Positions 46,742 through 58,792 of a stretch of DNA of 64,000 nucleotides are shown here, piece by piece. Origin of the DNA: Rotaria macrura. Its lineage: Eukaryota > Rotifera > Eurotatoria > Philodinida > Philodinidae. Each line of letters begins with the position of its first letter. The first letter of the stretch is position 1. Below the pieces are notes generated by a model that worked only from the letters and a program-made list of their open reading frames with translations, ran no database searches and was not told where the DNA came from. The position numbers were made by a program, and so were the translations under genes. Location of the stretch: positions 1-64,000 of the forward strand of contig OENT01000432.1 of assembly GCA_900239685.1 (NCBI GenBank). The letters run 5' to 3'.

Positions 46742-48252
46742 ATGAATTCACATATGCATGATAATTTGCCTGTTGTAACAAATTATAAGGCTATCATTGA
46801 TGGTGCATTAGCATCATTTGTGATATTTTCACGTAAAATAGGCGGCGAATTACCAACGATAACTGATCATGTTACTCGTCTGTTCGATGCTCAGTTAGAA
46901 TTTGTTCGAAAAGCAATACAGAATAAAAAACCAACAAATGATCAAGAAATACAAGAAATGATTAAGTCACAATCAATAGAAATCGAAGCGATTTGTGGTA
47001 CGAAAGATTTCTATTTCCAATGTCATACTCGATATACAGATAAAAATAAATTTTCATTTAATATTTCAGCTTGCAGAAATAAGAATCGTAAATCAACATT
47101 ATTTAATCATCTGTCGTCCATATCGGAAGGTATTCCAGCATTGGGTTGGATTCTTGTTTCACCAGCACCTGCTCCATATATTAAAGAAATGTCTGATGCT
47201 TCACAATTTTATGCTAATCGAGTTCTAAAAGAATTCAAAGAAAAAGATGCGACACATGTTGATTGGGTTAATCAATGGATGAAAGTTTTAAGTGAATTAT
47301 ACGCTTATGTTAAACAATATCATACAACAGGTTTAACATGGAATATTCATGGTCAACAAGGTTCAAGTGTGGCTGCTGCCATTGATATTACTAGTAAAAG
47401 TGGTAGTGCTCCTCCACCACCACCTCCGCCACCTCCTCCTCCTCCACCATCGTCATTATTATCGTCGTCAATTCACGATCAGGAGGGTCAATCGCGAGCT
47501 GAACTTATGGATTCGATTAATTCTTTAGGAGCAAGCGCTGCATCTCATTTGAAAAAAGTCCCCGATGAAGTTAAACTTCATAAAAATCCTCAACTACGAG
47601 ATCAACCATTGGCACGTTCACAAGTACCGACTAAAGTTCAAGTAAGTTCTATGTGTCATATTCTAATCACATATATTGAGTTTCTGAAATAGAAAGAGAT
47701 AACTGTTTTATTTTATTCGATTGTATATTTCAGGAGACTACTTCAAAAACTTCATCAACATTAACATCTGGTCCACCTAAGCTAGCTCTCGAAGGTAATA
47801 AATGGGTTGTTGAATTCCATAAAGATCGACAAGATCTTAAAATTACTGAAACTAATATGAAACAAACAGTTTATATTTATAAATGTTCGAATTCAACAAT
47901 ATTAGTCGAAGGTAAAGTCAATTCAATCGTACTTGATCAATGTACAAAAGTTGGCATTCAATTTACATCTGTTGTGTCATTAGTTGAATTCATTAATTGT
48001 CGTAGTATGAAAGCACAAGTATTAGATTATGTACCAACAATTCAAATTGAAAAAACTGATGGCTGTCATGTATATCTATGTAAAACTTCGCTTGATACAC
48101 AATTCATAACATCCAAATCATCCGAAATGACAATCAATGTTCCATTCGGTGATGGAGAATATAAAGAACATCCAATTCCTGAACAATTTAAAACACATTT
48201 AAAAGCTGGCAAAGAACTTATTACTGTACCAAATGAATCAGCTGGTGTCTAA
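46742..48252 (+). CDS. CAP: Adenylyl cyclase-associated protein (CAP), actin regulator
   Basis: Recycles cofilin-bound G-actin and promotes nucleotide exchange. Exons 46742-46997, 47070-47641 and 47734-48252 give 448 residues (family about 470). The N-terminal helical folded domain shows RKSTLFNHLSSISEGIPALGW, YIKEMSDASQFYANRVLKEFKE, HVDWVNQW and QYHTTGLTW. A 13-proline run (about 200-212) binds profilin or SH3 partners. The C-terminal beta-helix (CARP) domain starts GNKWVVEFHKDRQDL and continues VYIYKCSNSTILVEGKVNSI to EQFKTHLKAGKELIT. The first intron (72 bp) is a multiple of three without stops, but dropping it restores the family alignment. The ATG lies 3 nt after TTCTTTAG; the usual N-terminal oligomerisation helix is absent, so an unseen first exon or a leader is likely. 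AATAAA at 48497-48502. Confidence 0.93.
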
Positions 48253-51200
48253 AACACAATGAACTATGGAACTATCTATTTCTTCTGTTTTTAATATTTT
48301 TAATAATTTGAATTTTTCTACTCTAATATTCATTTATACATGCTGCTTGCTTTTGATTGTATGTTATCTGTGTTTTGCACCTTGTCCTTTGTTTCTCTTT
48401 TTACTAGTCCTGATATGATCTTGAAAAGAAATTTGTATTGCTTGTTTCCTCTTTACATCTGCCAAATGTTACAATCGTTTTATAAAGCGAACAAAAAATA
48501 AATCTTCTATAGTCAATATTCATCAATGTTATATCTTTATTATTACATAAAGAAACGATCTTATTTTCTTAATTTTAAACTCTTTCTGTTAGATAGTCTC
48601 ATTTTATTTGTTTGAAATAGACGAACTCATTAGGTTCTAGTTTACATATCATGAAGTATAAAGTAGAACGAGACATTTCACATCTGTTAAACTTGAAACA
48701 ATGAAAACAGTGAATTACTTTACTGATGACTTATCGAATTATTTTCACATCAAACTAATTGATCTGAACAGAAATCAAGAGGTGAGATCATTACTAAGAA
48801 AAATTCACAGTCAGACATTTACTTTTGATCCATATAAAATGCAACGCATGATTAATAATCGTATAATACTTTTGCATCGCATTAGAGACCAATCTTTGAT
48901 ATCTGTGTTATTTTAGCGACATCCTACTACTACCGACGGAAGCAATTCTATTTTAGCTTCTTTACAAATTTTTGTTTAATTGATGAATAGGCAAACTTAG
49001 AAATCATTTACAAATAAATCTTAATTTGTACTGAACAGTAAACTTACTGTTTAATAAAAGACTTTTGAATTGAAATAATATTTTCAATTAATCGTTTTTT
49101 GTTTCAATTGCTAACAATTAACTTTGTTCATGACAAGTAGGGTGCATTGGAATTTCATTTCGAGAAACAGTAAACTTAATTTATGTATGACATACTAAGT
49201 AACTAATTTTAAATTTAATGTTTATTGTGCGACAGATTCGACTTAATCACTTTATTCCCGAAAGTACACAGTCGTGGACATCGGCTAGATCACTATTAAA
49301 CAAGTCAAAGTAGTCGATTCTTTGTTATTTCTGTGTCAGTTTTAGAGAACTTTATGCACTATCGATTAATGAAAACGATTACAGTTTTTCATTAGTCTTT
49401 CTTGGAAAAAGATAATCTACAAAATTTGAAAATTAGAAAAAATTCAAAACAATTTTCAGAATTCTCTTTTTATTCATAAACACAAGGTGTCTCTGGAGCA
49501 TGTTGTATGATATATATATCGATAGAAGTGTTTACTTAAGAATTCACAGTGTTTCGAAACAAATTTCCAATTGTTGGCTGAATACGAAATGATGAGCCAC
49601 TAAATGAACACTAAAACGACTATTGATAGATCAAGGTAGAAATGGCGTCGGTTGTACATATTATTTTTTTAAATCATGACTCAGCAAAAGTAGAATGAAA
49701 TATTTTAGTCATTGATTAAAATGCTTTCATTCATAATATTATTACTTAGATAACAAGTGGATGTTTTTGAAGAATGTGTATCTGAAACATGTATGCTCAC
49801 TTATTCATTTTCCTATTGCTCAAATCGAGAGAACTAGATAATACTTTCGTCTAATCAACGCCATCAGAGTGGAGAAAAAATTATAAATTGTCAAGCCGAT
49901 CCACTGGTCCATACTGGTGACATATTGGGTGGATTAAGACTTTGTTTTTATAGTTATTTTATCACTGGTTCTTCTAATATCACCTTCGGCAGTGAAGGGT
50001 TTAGATAGGGAGAATAAAATATGTCTGAAGAGAATAATGATACTTGATATTAAAAATTGAATTATGATTTCACCAATCGTCAATTCTGACAAATTTAGTT
50101 CAAGAGTAAATTACTTTAGGACAGTGATGACAAGACAAAAGGCATTCATTATTTATTTTTATTAATTCAAGTTTAACAATGAAATAATGTCTAAAATCAT
50201 ATTGATACTGGGAAATAGGAATATAGTCTACGTATATTGTAGTTTCATCGATTGGCTCGATTTTGCAAACAGTTTTTTTGAAAAGTTCTGATCCTTCGTT
50301 ATTGACTTGCTTCGCTCTTTTATTTATTCGATTGACTAACAGAATTCATGCATAAATCATTGAGCTTTTTAATTTCTATTATCTCATGCCATCGGACATA
50401 AACTAGTGTATTGATTCGTGGTACGCACACATCAAATTTTAACGCTAATAGAAGATGGAATGCATTGAGAGTTGATTGATATCGTGTTGAAAACTATTCG
50501 TTTTTTCTTTTGATTTATTTCAAAATAAATAATAGAAAAGCCTGTACATAGTAATTGATGTCATTGGATTTAAATTGATAAAATATAAGACCGTTCAACT
50601 GATTCTTGGTTATAATTTACTGATTATATTCAATATAATAACCAGTTATTTTTTTTGCATGCCGATAACTACCTATTTTTGATTTAGATTATAGTAGAGA
50701 GGTTATTTCAGGAGTGATAGAAGATAGAGAATAGTGATTCCACGAGATAAATTTTTTACTTGATTGAATGTGAAAAAAGCTTGATTATTTTTGCAAATTG
50801 ATTATCCTAAAATTGTTTTATTGTCATAGTTGAGGATATTATTGTTGATGAGATTGTCATTTAAATTCCAAGATACACAACTTGAATAGATAGTGAACAC
50901 TCGTTGTTTGTCTTGTATTGATAGATGACATTGTTAGAATTAGTTTTATTGCATATTGGAAATCCCTTGACTTTCGAATAAAACTAGTTTCTATGTTCCA
51001 TACTGGTCAATATCTAACATTATTATTAGAGTAGTCGATAGGATCACGGAAAATTCTATTGATTAACAAAAGTATAACTAATTCATTGTGTTTACACGAC
51101 TTTTATGGAAAAATAGAAGTGGATATTACTGTGATCACATATGCACATGGTTTGAGAAAGCGTTACTAAAATAAATCCTAGTTGAAAAGTAAAAATCAGG

Positions 51201-54157
51201 TTATTCAGTACGTTCAAAACATAAATTGAACAATGAAAGCTTATTCCACATCATTTCATAAAAGTCTCTCTATCATATGATTGTATTGAAGTGTTCTTGT
51301 TGACATTTTTCTTGAACTATTTTATTCGAACAAAAAATAAAAGTAAGTTAATTGATATAGAGTTCATTATTTTTACGGTATCCTTATGCTGTCGTTAATT
51401 GAATAGATATATTGTAATTGAACATGCTTTACTTTTATAATGCACACTCAATCTTGTTAGCGTTCAGCGGATGTATGAAGTAGACAAATTTTTAATATGA
51501 AAAATGATGACTTATGCTAGAATCATTACTCAATTCAAATTAGAAGTCAATCTTTTCGAGTACAAAAAATACATAGAACAATTAAGTTAACAATGACTGA
51601 TAAGGAGATCTTGAGAAAATATATTCCGGATTAAAAATTGAGATAAAGTAAAGTACATAATTCAAATGTTTTTCTCATGCAGAGAACAGATCGCGTAACC
51701 ATAGAAATGAGGCTTTTCTTGTAGTGATTTACTAATTGAAGCGTATAATAAATGTATCGAATGATGACTGCAAAACTATCAGTGAGGAATTTGATACTCG
51801 TCCTGAAAGAATATCAATCATGAAATTTTTGTTGTTCTACACACGCGTAATGATGTCGATATAAAAGGGTTTAATAATAAAAATAATTACTATTGACACA
51901 GTAGTATCAATGATGGTTGATTCATGTCTCTTTAAAAATAGATTGTGTTTAATCTATATTCCAATCAAATGTAAGTTATATTCTCATAAAATCATAAAAT
52001 CTCAGTCAGTCATTGCTGTATAATAAGCATGACATTAAACATCACTAAGATGACATCCATAAGAATTACTATATGGAAATAGATTTTTGATGTGTGTCAT
52101 TTATTTCTCTAATAAACTTCAATCATTTTAAATATGTAGAGAACAATAAAATGGGACATTGTATTAGCAGCTGCATGTAATAGTAATCGTATAGGTTTAT
52201 TATACTCCATCGTAATACGAGAATTTCGTACGAAAACACTCTAGTAACTGTTATCGTACGAAATCCACTCTAAACCTGAAAGATTTATAGTAATCATAAA
52301 GATTAGTAGATCGACTTCAACAAAAACAAAATCGATAAATTTTGAGCTCATCATGAGATTGTACGAAGGACATGTTCTTTTGAAATAAGCATAACACAAG
52401 TTCCATGATGAAAAGATTCATCTCATTTCATATGTAAAGTGATACTACGTAGTCATAGATAAAAGATACGAATGCAATTCATAAATGTATTTAAACACAT
52501 CAAAAGTTTAAACTACAATACATACAAATCAAACAATGAAAAGAAAAAATAATGTGAATGATTTCGTGTAGAAATGAAAATAGGTATGTACCATTTCAAT
52601 AGTATTGTATGAAGACTTTGATTTTTTGAAAACGATGAACTGTAGAGAAAGAATTTTATAAATGGAATTCAGAATTCGAAAAATTCTGATAGAATTACTG
52701 AATAGTAGCAAATCATTTTTAGTTTTTATTTTTCGAGCGAAAAGGAAGTGAACATATGTAGAATTGAGAACTATCGTATTTTTACACTTCCCATGTCTCT
52801 TATCACGTAAATGTCACGTGTACAGCTTTAAAAAGGATTTTATCAAATATACTGTGTCTTTCGTTTTTTGATTCTCGAACGAATACTATCGTAATAGATG
52901 AAAGACATTTTCGTATGTTAGTTTTTGAATTATGACATAGATGAATTATCTTTCTAATTTTCACTAGATTATTTTGCTAATATGTTACACAGTATATGGC
53001 TGTTATCTTCATCAGTCTTAATTTCAATCACGTCGACCTATAGATAAAGTTCATGTAGGATGAAAATAAATCGAGAAGTATTCGTGAGTCTTTATGAAAA
53101 TGTTAAAACAAAATAATATTAACTTAAATAAAAACAAAACTTATTGATTTATCATATAACTTATGAACTAGATAGATTTTTTTTATTGTTTATTATGATA
53201 TCTATGCTGAGTTAAAATAACACGTACTGACATGTAGTGTAATTCTTCATGGTCAAATTCATTATGACGTATATACATACAGAGATGTCATTGATAAATG
53301 ACACATTAATTATATTTGTTTCAAAAATTTATGACAACAAAATAAACACTTGTAAATATAGTATTTGTTATCTATTTTCATCTACTGATTCTAGTGTTTG
53401 GAATAGAAATTTAAAATATATCGATTATTCGTAATCCGATAGCCATCAATTTTTAGACGAATTCATCATCAAATTAGTTGAATTACTACAAAACAGTTTT
53501 TTTTCTATGGACTTAAAACAAATGTCATCGTCTGTATTCCATTTTCTACTTGATACAGATGAATCATATCTTTTCCTCTTCTCTCTTCACATAAAACGAA
53601 ATTCGAAACTTGTCTTTTTAAGAAAAATGCCAATCAACTGTTTTTTAATTATCGTCTTGCTCTCATGTTTTAGAAGTAATTGGTTAGTGACATTCTTTCG
53701 ATGTTTTCTTTTTGTCATTCTCACCTTCTAATACTGTAGATTTTTTCTTTTGTTAAATAGATTTGTCTTTAATGATATACTAAGACAGAGATAAGTATTA
53801 AAAACACAAAATAAGAAGCAAGGCCAATATTCGTATTTGAATAAGTGTACTTTCAAAAAACTAAAAGAGAAAAAAGAGAAAGAGATGCGTCACATAACAT
53901 AGCAAATATAACTAACGAGAAAAGAACCATCATCTACAGCTACTTTTCAACTTTTTTTTTCTTTTATAAGAAAGTAAATATATATATATATATCAAAGAA
54001 CAGAGTGTAGTTGACAGATAAAACCGCAATATATATCCGTTGAAGGTTTCTCCTTGAATAGTGTTTTTTGTTTTTGGTGATCATCATTTGCTTCCAATTC
54101 GATATCCATGTTGTTGCTTATTATATGTCTTTTCTAGGTTACTGATATTGAGCAACT
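48253..54157. other. 5.9-kb gene-poor stretch
   Basis: AT-rich, with no ORF of recognisable family. The best small frames are 48701-48916 (+, 71 residues) and 53507-53731 (+); neither has domain features. A TA microsatellite lies at about 53977-53992. The right end contains the innexin promoter and an acceptor-like CTTTTCTAG about 20 nt before its ATG. No RNA gene, CRISPR-like array or transposon seen. Confidence 0.5.
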
Positions 54158-55315
54158 ATGTCAGGGAAATTATTCAATTTTGCACAAGGACTTCCGTGGA
54201 TTAAATCATTGACAAAAACTAACGATGATGAACATGCTGATCGACTTAATCACCGTTATATGGTTGGCTTTTTACTTGTTTGTGCATCGATTGCAACTGG
54301 TAGTCCATTTATTTTTGAACGAATAACATGTTGGGTACCAGCTCAATTCGTTGGTGCTTATACAAAATATACAAACAATTATTGTTGGATAGCTAATACA
54401 TATTATGTGCCAAGTAATGCGACGATTCCGCATAGCAAATATGATCGAGAACGTACTGAAATCGGTTATTATCAATGGACACCATTCATTTTTCTTTTGT
54501 GTGCATTATTTTTCTATCTTCCACGTATGCTTTGGCGTTCGATGAATACACGTTCAGGTATTGATCTACAACATCTTATTTCAAAAGCTAATCCAAAAAC
54601 AATTGCTGGCAGTATAGAATTTTACTGTGAAACGAATGAAAATAATGACAATTTTACTAATCGCTTTTGTCGTTCACTATGTTGTACGAGTGGTAAACGT
54701 TTAGGAAATTATCTTCGTTCAATTTATTTCATGGTTAAATTTCTCTATTTAATTAATAGTTTTATTCAACTAGTATTTATTCATATGGTTCTTGGTCAGC
54801 CCGGTTGGTTTTATGGTATCAGTATATGGCATAGTGTATTTGTAAGAAGTTCTGTTTTAACTGATTCACCTTATTTTCCTCGTGTAACTCTATGTGACTT
54901 ACGTATACGTGAAGTTGGTAATCTTCATCGTTACACCGTTCAATGTGTTTTACCGATAAATATGCTAAATGAAAAACTTTTTTCATTAGCTTGGTTCTGT
55001 TTCGTTTATGTATTCATATCAAATTTAATTTCATTCATCTCTACGTTGTACAATACCTTTGTGCGACGTAGTCGAATAAATTTTATGCGAAGTATTCATC
55101 TAAAAGGTGGATCGAAATCATGTAGTCATCCATATTTATTGGAAGAATTCACAGAAGAATTTCTCATGCAAGATGGTGTATTAATACTTGAACTAGTTCA
55201 TCTGAATACTGCAGGCTTTCTTGCCTCAGAAGTTGTAGATATCTTAATTAAAACTTACGATGCAAGAAAAAAAGAACAAAAATTTCCAGTAGAAATGGCT
55301 ATTGATGAAGTTTAA
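54158..55315 (+). CDS. Innexin (gap junction channel protein)
   Basis: Four-pass invertebrate gap-junction subunit. One uninterrupted frame of 385 residues, typical length. TM1 is about 35-54. Extracellular loop 1 has Cys58 and Cys76 (CWVPAQF ... NNYCW). The signature YYQW (104-107, in GYYQWTPFIFLL) opens TM2. The cytoplasmic loop is about 125-185, TM3 about 190-212, extracellular loop 2 has Cys246 and Cys263 (LCDLRIREVGN ... VQCVLPINML), and TM4 is about 274-298. The soluble C-terminus ends in EMAIDEV. Two Cys per loop is the innexin pattern. The start follows an acceptor-like TTTTCTAG by 23 nt. AATAAA at 55363-55368, under 50 bp past the stop. Intronless in the coding part. Convergent with the secreted-peptide gene downstream. 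Confidence 0.96.
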   Translation: MSGKLFNFAQGLPWIKSLTKTNDDEHADRLNHRYMVGFLLVCASIATGSPFIFERITCWVPAQFVGAYTKYTNNYCWIANTYYVPSNATIPHSKYDRERTEIGYYQWTPFIFLLCALFFYLPRMLWRSMNTRSGIDLQHLISKANPKTIAGSIEFYCETNENNDNFTNRFCRSLCCTSGKRLGNYLRSIYFMVKFLYLINSFIQLVFIHMVLGQPGWFYGISIWHSVFVRSSVLTDSPYFPRVTLCDLRIREVGNLHRYTVQCVLPINMLNEKLFSLAWFCFVYVFISNLISFISTLYNTFVRRSRINFMRSIHLKGGSKSCSHPYLLEEFTEEFLMQDGVLILELVHLNTAGFLASEVVDILIKTYDARKKEQKFPVEMAIDEV

Positions 55316-56894
55316 TTTTTATTGTCTTGTTGAATTTTATAGAATAGTTTTGTTCATCGAAAAATAAAGTAAAAAGAAAAATTTCTTATGTGTCTTTCAT
55401 TATATATACAATTGTTTTCTTTTGTCACACTTTTATTGAAGGATGACCTATCTTGAAAAAGAAAAAACACCAGTATAAATTCGATATTGTACTGTATTAA
55501 CTACTGTTTGATAAAAATAGTGAAACCTTGAATCAAGAATGATCAATTGTGAAACATAGTAGAAAGTAGTTTGCAAGAATACAAAGACGAAGTTTTATGT
55601 ATTGCTGTGTTTTTCCTTTGCCTAATTAATACGAGGTGTACAGAGTCGAACATATTTCTTCATTCACCTAATCATATGTTATGTAGAGAAAACAAATCAA
55701 CCATGAACTAAACATTTGTTTATGTATAGAATAGAAAAAGATATTTTTATCTAAAAACGATGACTGACATTTACGTATTAAAAATACTTTTTCCGAACCT
55801 TATCTAAAGAGAAAGATGTTTTGATAATATATGCGATGATGATGATATGTTTCTTGTTCATGAACTAGAACTTATTTTCAATGTTAATACTACATTGTTG
55901 TATATAATGAATAAATTCACTGCATAGAAACTTAAATGATAAATATTACGAAATAGATAACTATTTCTTTCTTTCATGAAGCATATGCAATTTTTTCTAG
56001 TCAATAGCTTGGTTAATTTATGTCTAGATTGCTTGATACATTTTGTTGCGTATTGTACGTACAGTGAATTCTTTAAATTGATATTTTGAAGTTCAAGAAA
56101 CCTTAACATTATTTTTTTCTTCTTTTTATGATTCCATCTAATCTACAAATAATAACCTACATCTGTTGATTTCTTTTTATCTTTTGTCATATTCATATCT
56201 CGAAGATTCATACTATTGAATCAGCATGTGAAAAATACAAATGCGTATATGAAGGTTAGAGGGCTACAAGTATTACATACCGATCATTTTTTTCTCGACA
56301 ATTTTCCCTTTATTTTATGCATTTTGTTATAAATTAACGACGTCATTAGCTAAACTGGTGCATGCTTAAACAACCAACTTTCATTTGTTTTCACTATCTC
56401 ATGATATGACTGATCGGAATGTAAGCTATGTATCTGTTAATAATTAGAAATTATGACATGGACAGACGCAAATAGCTGGGGGTATAAAATACCGATGTAT
56501 GCTCATGTATGCTTATGTAGAAAATCGTATTGGTGTATAAGTTAATGATAACGTTAGCACGTAGTTATTCAAGCATTAATCATTACAAATCGCTTTGATC
56601 AATCTCAACTACAAATGGGCAATTTTAAATGTCGTCAATTTGTCGACGTTCAATTTAGATATTTATAAAAACTGGTTATGAAAGAGTACAATGCTTCAAT
56701 ATTTCTGAATTCAAAATTATGCATGATTACTGAATCGACGAAAATCAACAGCATGACAGTGTGTGCAACTGACTAATTGCAAAAATAAGATACGATGGTA
56801 TGTGTTTTTTTATTTTTATTTTTTCTGTTGAAGTTTTTTCGGTACAACAGAGATTCAGGATGGGAAAGTACGAATTAGCAGTATAGTTAGCTTT
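55316..56894. other. Convergent intergenic stretch
   Basis: Between the innexin (+) and secreted peptide (-) 3' ends. Frame 55858-56109 (-) is not recognisable. No other feature noted. Confidence 0.5.
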
Positions 56895-57245
56895 CTAAGG
56901 ACAAAATTCTTCGTCTGATCGCTTATTGTATAAATATGATTTATGCATAGGAAAATAGTTTGTCGTTAGAGTAATATGACAAGCATCATCGTCTATTGGT
57001 TCACACGTATAGCAAAACCTTCCTCCATTTAAACAATAGGTGCCATCATCATTTTGTGTAGGACTTGTATCTTCAACATTCATTGTAGTGCTTCGTTTTC
57101 TTCCAAAAGTGTTACAGTAGCCACGCGAGCAATACATCCATCCACGACCATTCACCCAATCACATATCCAATAACCACCATTAATTTGAACTATGAAAAG
57201 AATTAGAATAGTACTAATCATCAATAAACCATAGAAGGAGCGCAT
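56895..57245 (-). CDS. Small secreted Cys-rich protein / candidate peptide-hormone precursor
   Basis: A 116-residue ORF starting at ATG 57245-57243. Residues 1-22 are a textbook signal peptide (hydrophobic h-region LLMISTILILFIV, then QING). The remainder has eight Cys (28, 39, 44, 71, 78, 81, 89, 115). At 47-51 it reads F-GRKR, a glycine amidation donor followed by a basic cleavage site, which would release a roughly 24-residue Trp/Tyr/Cys-rich peptide ending in Phe-amide. A second dibasic KR lies at 108-109. Three Cys fall in the first peptide and five after it, so either a processed hormone or a single eight-Cys secreted domain is possible. No family recognised. The ATG lies 17 nt after an acceptor TTTATTTTAG, supporting an expressed gene. 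Confidence 0.6.
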   Translation of the reverse strand: MRSFYGLLMISTILILFIVQINGGYWICDWVNGRGWMYCSRGYCNTFGRKRSTTMNVEDTSPTQNDDGTYCLNGGRFCYTCEPIDDDACHITLTTNYFPMHKSYLYNKRSDEEFCP

Positions 57246-58792
57246 GATAGTTCTCGTTGTAACTCTAAAATAAACAATAGATTGATTTAGATGAATGATG
57301 AATATAAATATTGAATATTGAAAAGTCTCATTCTGAATTTTCAAACTAGTAGAATTAGACAGTACTTACTAGCCGATGATTATTCGCCTACTAGGTTTTA
57401 AAATATCTTTTTCCTATATATATATATCTATCTATCTATATAAGAGCAATGGTGAAGAAGGAGAATCAGTAAATGCAGAGAAAGGAAGAAAAGATAAAAG
57501 AGTAATAATTTGACCAGAAAACGGAAATTATTAAAAACTCTTGCATCGTTACAGTCGGATATTGCTCACCTACGACTTGAGCACTAGTCACATCTAGTGC
57601 ACTATATATTTCTTGGTTTTTCATGAGAAAAAAATAGAAAGCAATCAATGTCATACTTGAGACTTCGAGCGACTTCCTCTTATAACATTAGAATTCCTTC
57701 AAGTAATAGGTATACCATAATTAAACGATAAAATAATAACCATAGAGAGGTATTTCAACAGTATACCCAATTTGTGAAGTTTTCAAAAGTATTCGATAGA
57801 TGTAAGATGGTTAGATTGTTTTAAATGAAAAGTTGTAAGAAATGACATAGTTTCTTCTAGGTTTGAGAAGTTTGTTTTCGCAATAAAAAAATGAGCACTT
57901 GTTACATATTTGTTCGTAAAAAATTATGAAAAGAATAAAGATATATTTAAATATTATCATTACGATATTTGTTTAGTACTATAGATGTGAGAATATTTAA
58001 ACCGAAATTCTCATCTATGGAACCTTCTTTTTACTTCCCAAGAAATCAGATTCAACAACTTTGAAAAAATATCTCCTCACGATAAGTTCGCTAGAGACTT
58101 CTTTATAAAAATAATACATCCGACAACTGCGCATGCATAGAATATTAAATAGTCTTTCTTTTTTCTTAATTTCTAAGGCATATCCATAGTTGCAAGGATT
58201 TGGAAGGTCATATTTTCACTCTAGCGATGAAACATGAATGAAGATGTTTCTATATTTAGATTATAAGCACCAACATTTTCATAAAAATTAATTTCATGAT
58301 TTTTAATTAAAGCTCAACGTCGTTCAATGAAAATATTTCATCCAGACAAATCCATGTGAGCTACATGATACACAAGTTCATTTTCATGGCTTCATAATTT
58401 TAAAATTGGATTTATTAAATTGATGATTATTACTTGATGATAAACGTGTAAGTTTTCTTGATAATATATTGTTTACGTCTTCTACTGTACACATTACTTT
58501 TCTAATTCATTAGAACGGATACTATTCAAACTATTCGATTTTCATTGACGATTATCAAATATTTTGATGACACTTCTATGTATATATATATGCGTGATTT
58601 CATCCATGAAAAGAAAATTAATTCGTTTAGATTCTCTATTTAGAAATCGATTATTATTTATGACTATTATCATATTTTTTCGTAAATGATGACAATTTTA
58701 TGATTGTTTATTTTCTCATTTATTTCTAGATAAACTATTTTCTATTTTACTGCTCACTTACAAAAAAAACCTATCTGAATCAATCATCAACA
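57246..58792. other. Divergent intergenic stretch
   Basis: Between the secreted peptide (-) and the Rad6-like gene (+). A TATATATCTATCTATCTATATA simple repeat lies near 57415-57441. An acceptor-like TTTATTTCTAG ends about 60 nt before the Rad6-like ATG. Frame 57466-57654 (-) is unrecognised; it could be upstream exon material of the peptide gene, but nothing supports that. Confidence 0.5.

Noticed and set aside
48701-48916. 71-residue plus-strand ORF downstream of CAP
   Set aside because: No recognisable family, signal or domain. Length is within chance expectation for this AT-rich DNA.
53507-53731. 74-residue hydrophobic plus-strand ORF
   Set aside because: Hydrophobicity arises from T-rich DNA. 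No family resemblance or organised topology.
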